This document shows, one piece after another, positions 53,691 to 61,250 of a stretch of DNA of 64,000 nucleotides. Each line of letters starts with the position of its first letter. The stretch's first letter is position 1. The translations under genes were made by a program, and so were the position numbers. The notes under the pieces are model-generated. The model was not told the origin of the DNA, ran no database searches, and worked only from the letters and a program-made list of their open reading frames with translations. Source of the DNA: Flavobacterium sp. 102 (lineage in GTDB: Bacteria > Bacteroidota > Bacteroidia > Flavobacteriales > Flavobacteriaceae); the NCBI RefSeq assembly GCF_003634615.1, contig NZ_RBKX01000001.1, positions 1,488,001-1,552,000 of the forward strand, read 5' to 3'.

Positions 53691-54221
53691 ATGACTTTTG
53701 ATCATTTTAGTGTCCGTTTATTAGAAATCTCCGATTTGGAAAAATACTTTTCGCTTGTAGAAAATAACAGAAAACGATTGGAGGACTTTTTTACAGGAAC
53801 TGTCTCCAGAACAAAAACCTTTGAAGAAACAACGCAATTTTTAAAGGAATTACTTCAGAAGCGCGACGATAAATTATATTATCCATTTGTAATCGAGAAT
53901 CTTGAAACCAAAGAATTGGTTGGTTTTATTGATGTCAAAAACATTGACTGGAATATTCCGAAAGCAGAATTAGGCTGTTACATCGATAAAGATTATGCCG
54001 GAAAAGGCATCACTACAAAAGCTTTTTCATTAGTTGTAGACCATTGTTTTGACCATTTTGGGTTTGCAAAACTGTTTTTAAGAACACACGAAAGTAATTT
54101 GTTTGCTCAGAAACTTGCTGACAGAAGTGGATTTCAGGTAGAAGGAAAAATTCGAAAAGATTATAAAACTACAAAAGGTGAAGTCGTGGATTTGATTTAT
54201 TACGGTAAAATTAAAGCGTAA
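53691..54221 (+). CDS. GNAT-family N-acetyltransferase (RimJ/RimL type)
   Basis: 176 residues with the GNAT core: GFIDVKNIDWNIPKAELGCY, then IDKDYAGKGITTKAFSLVVD (acetyl-CoA loop), and LFLRTHESNLFAQKLADRSG at the end. It probably acetylates protein N-termini or a small amine. Follows the Crp gene by 9 nt, so co-transcribed. Confidence 0.88.
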   Translation: MTFDHFSVRLLEISDLEKYFSLVENNRKRLEDFFTGTVSRTKTFEETTQFLKELLQKRDDKLYYPFVIENLETKELVGFIDVKNIDWNIPKAELGCYIDKDYAGKGITTKAFSLVVDHCFDHFGFAKLFLRTHESNLFAQKLADRSGFQVEGKIRKDYKTTKGEVVDLIYYGKIKA

Positions 54222-54279
54222 AAACAACGATTTTACTCCAACTGTAAACTAACCGACAAAACCGCTTTTCATGACGCTT

Positions 54280-54287
54280 TACTTTTG
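54280..54287 (+). promoter_or_regulatory. -7 promoter element of the YHS-domain gene
   Basis: TACTTTTG, exact TAnnTTTG, 34 nt before the ATG at 54,322; it supports that start over an upstream in-frame ATG at 54,271. Confidence 0.5.
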
Positions 54288-54321
54288 CGTTATCAAATTA
54301 GATAATTTAAAAATTAAACTC

Positions 54322-54780
54322 ATGAACAAATCCATTTTATTTTTACTGTTTGCTTTTGTTTCAGTAACCGGTTTGGCTCAAAACTCAAGAGCAACCCATT
54401 TCAATTTAGAAAAAAAAGTTGCCATTCAGGGTTATGATCCGGTAGCTTATTTTACACAGAAAAAAGCAATCAAAGGAAAATCATCTCTTGCCTCAACTTA
54501 TGAAGGTGTGATTTATTATTTTTCTTCTCAAGCGAATAAAGAAACTTTTGTTAAAAATCCTTCCGGTTACGAATCGCAATATGGCGGCTGGTGCGCTTTT
54601 GCTATGGGCGATTATGGCGAAAAAGTGGAGATTAATCCGGAAACATTTAAAGTTTTGGATGGGAAATTGTATTTGTTTTACAATGCTTATTTCAATAATA
54701 CGCTCAAAAGTTGGAATAAAGACGAAACCAATTTGAAGAAAAAAGCCGATGCTAATTGGAAGAAGATTAGTGTTCAGTAA
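54322..54780 (+). CDS. Secreted YHS-domain protein
   Basis: 152 residues with a signal peptide (MNKSILFLLFAFVSVTGLAQ|N). The YHS domain shows VAIQGYDPVAYFTQKKAIKG, then YYFSSQANKETFVKNP and YGGWCAFAM; the single Cys replaces part of the usual metal site. Periplasmic, possibly metal- or small-molecule-binding. Confidence 0.88.
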   Translation: MNKSILFLLFAFVSVTGLAQNSRATHFNLEKKVAIQGYDPVAYFTQKKAIKGKSSLASTYEGVIYYFSSQANKETFVKNPSGYESQYGGWCAFAMGDYGEKVEINPETFKVLDGKLYLFYNAYFNNTLKSWNKDETNLKKKADANWKKISVQ

Positions 54781-54814
54781 TCTCCCGATAGCTATCGGGA
54801 TAGTGTTCAGTAAT
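54768..54814. repeat. Palindrome flanked by a 14-bp direct repeat
   Basis: TAGTGTTCAGTAAT occurs at 54,768-54,781 and 54,801-54,814, enclosing a CCCGATAGCTATCGGG palindrome (54,784-54,799). The first copy includes the YHS stop codon. It looks like a small palindromic insertion with target duplication. Confidence 0.7.
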
Positions 54815-54860
54815 ACCCTTCTAAGTAGTCTAATAATCTAACAATCTAATAATCCAAAAA

Positions 54861-55250
54861 ATGAAAAACCCAATTATATTCTGGGTTGTCAAGCTCGTCG
54901 CCGTGATAATTCTTGTACAAACGTTATACTTTAAATTCACCGCAGCCGAAGAAAGTGTGTATATTTTTCAAACTTTAGGCATAGAACCATTCGGCCGAAT
55001 TGGTTCCGGTGTGGTCGAATTGATTGCCGCAGTTTTGATTTTAATTCCGAAAACAACATTACTTGGCGCATTTTTAGCATTGGGTACGATGTTAGGAGCG
55101 ATTTTTTCTCATATATTTGTCTTAGGAATAGAAGTGCAAAATGATGGTGGAACGTTATTTATTTTGGCTGTCGTCACTTTAATAAGCTGTTTGCTTTTGG
55201 TGTATGCGGAACGAAATAAAATTCCGGATTTATTACGATTTAAATTGTAA
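54861..55250 (+). CDS. DoxX-like membrane protein
   Basis: 129 residues, four membrane helices (about 7-25, 45-65, 70-90 and 100-120), of the DoxX/DoxD-like family (VVKLVAVIILVQTLYFKFTA, then GRIGSGVVELIAAVLILIPK). Roles in redox or quinone metabolism are proposed for the family. Confidence 0.82.
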   Translation: MKNPIIFWVVKLVAVIILVQTLYFKFTAAEESVYIFQTLGIEPFGRIGSGVVELIAAVLILIPKTTLLGAFLALGTMLGAIFSHIFVLGIEVQNDGGTLFILAVVTLISCLLLVYAERNKIPDLLRFKL

Positions 55251-55253
55251 AAC

Positions 55254-55261
55254 TATTTTTG
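55254..55261 (+). promoter_or_regulatory. -7 promoter element before the DinB-family gene
   Basis: TATTTTTG, exact TAnnTTTG match. It overlaps a TTG that could be read as a start at 55,259, so the ATG at 55,304 is the better start. Confidence 0.5.
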
Positions 55262-55303
55262 GATCAAAATCGTAATTATACAGTAAACAAACAAGAACTA
55301 AAT

Positions 55304-55792
55304 ATGCTTATTCCGGCCATCTACAAAACTCTCAATGAATTGTCAGGCTTGGTCTCGCAACTTTCAGACGACGATTATTGTTGTCCTTGTTATGACTTGA
55401 GCAATGCCACTATTGGTGAACACACACGTCACATTATTGAAATGTTTCAGTGTCTCGAAAACCAATATGAAAATGGCGTGGTCAATTATGATAACCGAAA
55501 GCGAGATTACCTGATTCAAACCAATACGGCTTTCGCCAAAGAATGCATCGATATCATTTTGAAACAAGTCGATAAACCCAATAAAAACTTGCAATTGCAA
55601 CAAATCGTCGATGGGGAAGAATTGCTGATTGACAGTAATTACCAACGCGAGTTATTGTACAATTTAGAACATTGCATTCACCATCAAGCGTTAATCAAAG
55701 TCGCGATTATTCAATCTAAAACCATTGAAATTGATGCTGATTTTGGCGTAGCACGCTCAACTATCGAATACCGAAAACAATGTGCACAGTAA
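55304..55792 (+). CDS. DinB-family protein
   Basis: 162 residues from ATG 55,304 (MLIPAIYKTLNELSGLVSQL). The DinB four-helix bundle is visible, with candidate metal ligands in TIGEHTRHIIEMFQ and YNLEHCIHHQALIKV. Members include thiol transferases and stress proteins; substrate unknown. Its stop lies inside the next gene (13-nt overlap). Confidence 0.82.
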   Translation: MLIPAIYKTLNELSGLVSQLSDDDYCCPCYDLSNATIGEHTRHIIEMFQCLENQYENGVVNYDNRKRDYLIQTNTAFAKECIDIILKQVDKPNKNLQLQQIVDGEELLIDSNYQRELLYNLEHCIHHQALIKVAIIQSKTIEIDADFGVARSTIEYRKQCAQ

Positions 55793-56490
55793 GTTTTGTC
55801 AATGCCAATGGTAAAATCATCATTACATCTAATCGTGATGAGAAAATAATTCGCCCGAATGCCATTGAACCCAAAACGTATCTCCTAAACGATAAAAAAG
55901 TCATTTTTCCCAAAGACAACAAAGCCGGTGGCACTTGGTATGCCATTGACGAGCATTCCAATGTTTTGGTTTTATTAAATGGTGCTGAAGAAAAGCATGT
56001 TTTAAAAGACAGTTATCGAAAAAGTCGCGGTTTAATCGTACTCGATTTAATCGGCAGCGAATCGCCTTTGGAAGCTTGGAAAGCTATCGATTTAGACCAT
56101 ATAGAACCGTTTACTTTAGTGTTATTCGAAAACCAAAATCTCTATCAATTGCGTTGGAATGAGTTGGAGAAAAGCACTTTAGCCTTGGAAACGAATCAAA
56201 GTCACATTTGGTCATCTTCCACTTTATATTCGTCAGCAGTTCGAGAAAAAAGAGCAAATTGGTTTTCTACTTTTCTAGATACCCAACCCGAAGTCAATGA
56301 AGAAGAATTGTTCAATTTTCACCGTTATACAGAAGAAGACAACAACGAACACGGTTTAGTCATCAACCGAAATGATATTTTAAAAACACTAAGCATCACC
56401 CAAACCATTATCGAAAAAAACAAAGTCAGTATTCATTACAATGATTTGATTACTGAACGCGATTTTTCTAACGTATTTCTATCCTTGTAA
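55780..56490 (+). CDS. NRDE (TANGO2-like) family protein
   Basis: 236 residues starting MCTVSFVNANGKIIITSNRD, with the family NRDE motif and GGTWYAID near 48. The N-terminal Cys could be exposed, as in Ntn hydrolases. Eukaryotic relatives (TANGO2) are linked to heme and lipid handling; the bacterial role is unclear. Overlaps the DinB gene. Confidence 0.88.
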   Translation: MCTVSFVNANGKIIITSNRDEKIIRPNAIEPKTYLLNDKKVIFPKDNKAGGTWYAIDEHSNVLVLLNGAEEKHVLKDSYRKSRGLIVLDLIGSESPLEAWKAIDLDHIEPFTLVLFENQNLYQLRWNELEKSTLALETNQSHIWSSSTLYSSAVREKRANWFSTFLDTQPEVNEEELFNFHRYTEEDNNEHGLVINRNDILKTLSITQTIIEKNKVSIHYNDLITERDFSNVFLSL

Positions 56491-56526
56491 GAATTCATAA
56501 TTTACAATTCGTAATTCATAATTAAT

Positions 56527-57561
56527 TTGAGATTATTTTTCCACAAACTATTCCATTGGGAATATTGGCCATTCCAAATTGTTTATATCCCGATTTATTT
56601 CCTTTGGGCTTATTATGCTTTGAAAGCACGAACGATTTTCTTTTTCAATACTTGTAACCCAACGATGCGAAACGGCGGATTTATCATGGACAGTAAGATT
56701 GAAATCTATGATTTGATTCCGCAACAGTTTTACCCGAAAACCGATTTTGTCAAAGAACAATTGCCTTTTGAGGAAGTCGAAAATATACTAACCAATTCTA
56801 AGATTGATTTCCCTTTTATTGCCAAACCTGATATTGGTTTGCGTGGTTCGGCAGTCAAAAAAATTAATTCAATTGAAGACTTAAAAAGTTATCACAGCAA
56901 AGCCAATTTTGATTATTTAGTGCAAGATTTGATTCTGTTTCCCAATGAAGTCGGGATTTTTTATGTCCGTTATCCGCATGAAAAAAAAGGTAGAATTACC
57001 GGAATTGTCGCCAAAGAATTCCTAATCGTTGAAGGCGATGGTTGTTCAACAATTGAAGAACTATTGAAAGCCAATCCGCGATATGAATTTCAGTTGAAAG
57101 CATTACAAAAAGAATATGGCAGCCAACTCAAAGACATTTTGGTAAAAGGTGAAAAAAGAAATCTGGTTCCGTATGGTAATCATGCTCGAGGCGCTAAATT
57201 CTTAGATTACAGTCATTTAATTTCTCCGGAATTGACTAAAGTGATTGATGATATGTGTCTGCAAATTGAGGAATTTTATTTTGGGCGAATGGATTTAATG
57301 TACAATACTTGGGCCGAATTAGAACAAGGAAAAAACTTCTCCATAGTTGAATTAAATGGCGCGGCAAGCGAACCAACACACATTTACGACCCGAAACATT
57401 CGCTGTTTTTTGCTTGGAAAGAATTGGCGCGACACATTACCTATATGTTCGAAATCAGTGTCGCCAATCACAAACGCGGTTACGATTATTTGCCACACAA
57501 AATCGGAATGGAGCAATACAATTTGCATTTGGAACAAAGTAATAAAATTGTGAATTTTTAA
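56527..57561 (+). CDS. ATP-grasp-like ligase (D-Ala-D-Ala ligase related)
   Basis: 344 residues. TTG at 56,527 is the likely start; a hydrophobic segment at 16-34 precedes the ATP-grasp fold, seen as FPFIAKPDIGLRGSAVKKIN near 95, RITGIVAKEFLIVEGDGCST near 155 and SIVELNGAASEPTHIYDPKH near 275. Carboxylate-amine ligase or sugar-acid activity is expected; substrate unknown. Confidence 0.75.
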   Translation: MRLFFHKLFHWEYWPFQIVYIPIYFLWAYYALKARTIFFFNTCNPTMRNGGFIMDSKIEIYDLIPQQFYPKTDFVKEQLPFEEVENILTNSKIDFPFIAKPDIGLRGSAVKKINSIEDLKSYHSKANFDYLVQDLILFPNEVGIFYVRYPHEKKGRITGIVAKEFLIVEGDGCSTIEELLKANPRYEFQLKALQKEYGSQLKDILVKGEKRNLVPYGNHARGAKFLDYSHLISPELTKVIDDMCLQIEEFYFGRMDLMYNTWAELEQGKNFSIVELNGAASEPTHIYDPKHSLFFAWKELARHITYMFEISVANHKRGYDYLPHKIGMEQYNLHLEQSNKIVNF

Positions 57562-57573
57562 AATAATAATTAC

Positions 57574-57653
57574 TTTGTCATTCCGAGGCACGAGGAATCT
57601 CATAATCTGATGCGATTTCTCTCTCGTCCCAAAAGACGAGACGAAATGACAAA
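57574..57653. repeat. Flavobacterial intergenic hairpin repeat
   Basis: TTTGTCATTCCG at 57,574-57,585 faces CGAAATGACAAA at 57,642-57,653; inside is a second hairpin, CTCGTC/GACGAG. Its form matches the widespread Bacteroidota intergenic repeats built on a GTCATTYCGA core. No gene in the 100-nt gap. Confidence 0.65.
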
Positions 57654-57662
57654 CTATACAAC

Positions 57663-58286
57663 ATGCAAAACCTAAAAAACATATTCGTTGGTTTTATGGT
57701 GAGTTTCATCGGGTCGATTCCTTTGGGATACTTGAACGTTGTCGGTTTTCAGGTTTATGAAAGATTAGGTTTGTCGCCAACGGTTTTGTACTTATTGGGC
57801 GTAATTATTATTGAGTTCTTCGTGATTTATTTCACTTTAATTTTCGCCAACAGCTTAGCGGCTAATAAAAAACTAACCAAGTATATTGAAGGTTTTTCGA
57901 TTGTATTTATGTTGCTACTAGCGTATGTTTTTTATTCTAGTGCCAATGCTAAAAGTGATTTTTCAACCACTTTTAATTATGCGCCATTCTTTTTGGGCAT
58001 AGTATTGAGTAGTTTAAACTTTATTCAAATTCCGTTTTGGACCGGTTGGAATCTTTGGCTTTTAAACGGAAATTACATTGAAATTTCAGGAACTAGAAAA
58101 TATGTCTTTGTTGTGGGAACGATTCTCGGAACATTTTGCGGCATGCTGACGTTGATTTTGGCACTGCATTACTTTGCTTCTAATGTTGATTTTTTGGCAA
58201 AATATTTAATGCAGATTATCATTCCGTTGGTGTTTGTGGGATTTGGAATTTTGCAAGGATATAAATTTTGGAAGAAATATTTCTGA
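57663..58286 (+). CDS. LysE-type translocator-like membrane protein
   Basis: 207 residues, six predicted membrane helices. The GSIPLGYLNVVGFQVYERLG beginning and FIQIPFWTGWNLWLL motif resemble the LysE/RhtB amino-acid export family, though the similarity is loose. Substrate unknown. Confidence 0.7.
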   Translation: MQNLKNIFVGFMVSFIGSIPLGYLNVVGFQVYERLGLSPTVLYLLGVIIIEFFVIYFTLIFANSLAANKKLTKYIEGFSIVFMLLLAYVFYSSANAKSDFSTTFNYAPFFLGIVLSSLNFIQIPFWTGWNLWLLNGNYIEISGTRKYVFVVGTILGTFCGMLTLILALHYFASNVDFLAKYLMQIIIPLVFVGFGILQGYKFWKKYF

Positions 58287-58335
58287 TGGTTTTCAAATCC
58301 TTACTTTTAGTATATTTACGACAAGAAAGAAACAC

Positions 58336-59013
58336 ATGAAGAATATCATCATTACAGGAACTTCGCGTGGCATTGGTTACGAATTGGCTTTACAATTTGC
58401 CCAAGCCGGACATCAAGTCTTAGCCATTTCCAGAAAAACACCACAAGCTTTAATCGAAAACGAGAACATCACTTGTCTGTCAGTTGATTTAGGCAACGAA
58501 GAAGAATTGGTTGAAGTCGAAAAATTTCTAGCTACTGCTTGGAAACAAGTCGATATCATCATTCACAACGCCGGATGTTTAGTCAACAAACCTTTTGCCC
58601 AACTTACGCAAGCCGATTTTGAAAATGTTTACAGCGTCAATGTTTTTGGTGTGGCCAATTTGACTCGTGTTTGTTTGCCGTATTTGGAAAAAGGAAGTCA
58701 TGTAGTTTCCATCAGTTCGATGGGTGGCATCCAAGGCAGTATGAAATTCCCGGGATTAGCGGCTTATAGTTCAAGTAAAGGTGCTGTAATTACGCTGTCA
58801 GAGTTATTGGCCGAAGAGTACAAAGAACAAGGCATCGCTTTCAATGTTTTGGCACTCGGAGCGGTGAATACCGAAATGTTACAAGAAGCTTTTCCGGGTT
58901 ACGAAGCGCCAACTTCAGCCAAAGAAATGGCCGACTACATTTTCAATTTCGCGCTAACCGGAAATAAGTATCATAACGGAAAAGTGATTCAAGTTTCATC
59001 ATCAACGCCTTAA
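58336..59013 (+). CDS. Short-chain dehydrogenase/reductase
   Basis: 225 residues from ATG 58,336 (MKNIIITGTSRGIGYELALQ); the longer frame from 58,234 would overlap the upstream gene. TGTSRGIG cofactor loop near 8, NAG near 80, Ser near 130 and YSSSKGAVI (catalytic Tyr/Lys) near 145. NAD(P)-dependent oxidoreductase; substrate unknown. Confidence 0.92.
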   Translation: MKNIIITGTSRGIGYELALQFAQAGHQVLAISRKTPQALIENENITCLSVDLGNEEELVEVEKFLATAWKQVDIIIHNAGCLVNKPFAQLTQADFENVYSVNVFGVANLTRVCLPYLEKGSHVVSISSMGGIQGSMKFPGLAAYSSSKGAVITLSELLAEEYKEQGIAFNVLALGAVNTEMLQEAFPGYEAPTSAKEMADYIFNFALTGNKYHNGKVIQVSSSTP

Positions 59014-59015
59014 AT

Positions 59016-59419
59016 AGTTATGAATTATGAGTTATAAGTTATGAGTGAAAGCATTATTAAAGCAAAGAGTTTTGAATTAGCCGTTCTAGGAATTAGATTC
59101 TACAAGAGTTTAGTTTCTGATAAGAAAGAGTTTGTTATGAGTAAACAGTTTCTTCGTTCCATTACTTCAGTTGGTGCCAATGTTAGAGAAGCAGTAAATG
59201 CTCAAAGCAAAGCAGATTTCATTCATAAATTAGCCGTTTCTCAAAAAGAATGCGACGAAACAATGTATTGGTTAGAACTTTTAAAAGAGACAGATTATAT
59301 TTCAGTAGAAGAATTTAAAAGTATTTATCCCAAATGCGAAGAAGTTTTAAAAATCATAAGAAGCATCATTATCACATCAAAAAGCAACTCATAACTCATA
59401 ATTTATAACTCATAACTCC
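59016..59419. repeat. Inverted repeats enclosing the four-helix-bundle gene
   Basis: About 29 nt at the left (59,016-59,044, AT-rich, TATGAGTTATAAGTTATGAG-like) faces about 33 nt at the right (59,387-59,419, its near reverse complement). The left arm supplies the gene's start codon and the right arm its stop. It may be a minimal mobile unit. Confidence 0.65.
59041..59394 (+). CDS. Four-helix-bundle protein (23S rRNA intervening-sequence family)
   Basis: 117 residues: SESIIKAKSFELAVLGIRFY, then QFLRSITSVGANVREAVNAQ and KLAVSQKECDETMYWLELL. This is the small four-helix family found in 23S rRNA intervening sequences and as accessory protein of diversity-generating retroelements. No retroelement is next to it here. 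The frame is enclosed by inverted repeats. Confidence 0.85.
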   Translation: MSESIIKAKSFELAVLGIRFYKSLVSDKKEFVMSKQFLRSITSVGANVREAVNAQSKADFIHKLAVSQKECDETMYWLELLKETDYISVEEFKSIYPKCEEVLKIIRSIIITSKSNS

Positions 59420-60022
59420 TTGAGCGAAGTCCTTCAAAAATACCTTCCCGAACACGCTGTTCTTTCTTGCTTTGAGCTAATCAAAAGCAACAATGTGCAT
59501 TTGAAAATTGTCAACGAACGACAAACCCGTCATGGCGATTATCGCCGCGCAGTAGGAGGAAAGCATGAAATTACGGTGAATGCCAATTTGAATAAGTATC
59601 GTTTTCTGATTACGTTGGTGCATGAAATTGCGCATTTGGTGGCTTATGAAAAATTCGGACGATTAATCAAACCACATGGGAACGAATGGAAGCATACGTT
59701 TCAAAGATTAATGGTGCCGTTTATACGGCCGGATATTTTTCCGCATTCGGTGTTGCCTTTGGTGGCGAATCATTTCCGAAATCCAACCGCGAGTAGTGAT
59801 ACCGATGCAAAGTTGGCTTTCGCTCTAAAACAATTTGACGAGAGAAAATCCGATATTCATTTTGTACACGAAGTGCCAAGCGGTAGTTTATTTAGAATCA
59901 AAAACGGAAGAATCTTTCAGAAGAAAGGCTTGCGTGTAAAGCGCTACGAATGTCTCGAAGTCAAAACCGGGAGATTGTATTTGTTTAACGCCAACGCTGA
60001 GGTAGAAATAATTCCGGGATAA
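59420..60022 (+). CDS. SprT-like zinc metalloprotease
   Basis: 200 residues from TTG 59,420, directly after the inverted repeat. The zinc site HEIAH lies near residue 75 with a later H (KPHGNEWKHTFQRL). A Cys-containing C-terminal segment is present, but a full zinc ribbon is not clear. Relatives act in DNA-protein crosslink repair or are uncharacterised. Confidence 0.85.
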   Translation: MSEVLQKYLPEHAVLSCFELIKSNNVHLKIVNERQTRHGDYRRAVGGKHEITVNANLNKYRFLITLVHEIAHLVAYEKFGRLIKPHGNEWKHTFQRLMVPFIRPDIFPHSVLPLVANHFRNPTASSDTDAKLAFALKQFDERKSDIHFVHEVPSGSLFRIKNGRIFQKKGLRVKRYECLEVKTGRLYLFNANAEVEIIPG

Positions 60023-60078
60023 TAGGATAAAAAAACTCAGCAACTTAGTACCTTAGCAACTTAGTTACTTTCAGAAAA

Positions 60079-61140
60079 ATGAACAACAATTATTACGCAA
60101 TATTAATGGCCGGTGGAGTCGGGTCAAGATTTTGGCCGGTCAGCACCACCGATTTTCCAAAGCAGTTTCACGACATGTTAGGTTCGGGTGATACCTTGAT
60201 TCAAAAGACTTTTAGTCGTTTGGCCAAGTTGATTCCGACAGAGAACATTTTGATACTAACTAACGAGCGGTACAACGGTTTGGTTTTGGAACAATTGCCT
60301 ATGGTAAAACCAGAGCAAGTTTTGTTAGAACCAGCAATGCGTAATACGGCGCCTTGTATTTTATATGCTTCGCTAAAAATTCAGAAAATGAATCCCGATG
60401 CCGTTATGGTTGTCGCGCCAAGCGATCATTGGATAGAAGATGAAGCCGAGTTTGCGAACAATTTGCAACAATGTTTTGATTTTTGTCAAAAGGAAAATGC
60501 TTTGATGACCTTAGGAATTCAACCGACTTTTCCAAACACCGGTTTTGGTTATATCGAATTTGATAAATCAGATAATAATCCGATAAAAAAAGTGAATCAG
60601 TTCAGAGAAAAACCAGATTACGAAACAGCCAAATTATTTTTAGAAGCCGGAAATTTTCTTTGGAACGGCGGAATTTTTATTTGGAGTGCAAAATCGATTA
60701 CACAAGCTTTTGAGAAATTCCAACCCCAAATGAATGCTTTGTTCCAACAAGGTGCTGATAATTATAATACGTCGAATGAAAAGCAATTTATCATAGACAA
60801 TTACAGTAAAGCCGAAAATATATCAATCGATTATGCTATAATGGAAAAGGCTGAAAACGTCTATGTTTTGCCCGCAACTTTTGATTGGAACGACTTGGGA
60901 ACATGGGGTTCACTACATGAAAAACTTGATAAGGATGAGCAGAATAATGCAGTCGTAAATGCGACAGTAATTTTGGAAAATGCTTCTAATAATATCATTC
61001 GTTCTGACGCTAAAAAGCTTGTGGTTATTGATGGTTTAGATGATTATATCATTGTGGATAATGAAAACGTATTGATGATTTACCCCAAAAGTAAGGAGCA
61101 AGATATCAAGAAAATTACCGCTAGAGCAAACGAATTATAA
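60079..61140 (+). CDS. manC: Mannose-1-phosphate guanylyltransferase
   Basis: 353 residues. AGGVGSRFWPVSTTDFPKQF is the nucleotide-binding signature; VVAPSDHWI near 113, FREKPDYETA near 178 and NGGIFIWSAKS near 195 follow. It makes GDP-mannose from GTP and mannose-1-phosphate for glycan synthesis. Confidence 0.92.
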   Translation: MNNNYYAILMAGGVGSRFWPVSTTDFPKQFHDMLGSGDTLIQKTFSRLAKLIPTENILILTNERYNGLVLEQLPMVKPEQVLLEPAMRNTAPCILYASLKIQKMNPDAVMVVAPSDHWIEDEAEFANNLQQCFDFCQKENALMTLGIQPTFPNTGFGYIEFDKSDNNPIKKVNQFREKPDYETAKLFLEAGNFLWNGGIFIWSAKSITQAFEKFQPQMNALFQQGADNYNTSNEKQFIIDNYSKAENISIDYAIMEKAENVYVLPATFDWNDLGTWGSLHEKLDKDEQNNAVVNATVILENASNNIIRSDAKKLVVIDGLDDYIIVDNENVLMIYPKSKEQDIKKITARANEL

Positions 61141-61250
61141 ATAAAAAACATCATTTACTCATTTCTTGGCTTCAAATACTAAGAATTTCCGCAACCATTA
61201 AATATTTGTTGTATCTTTCCATTTAGTTTTATCAGAAAAAATCGCCTGAA

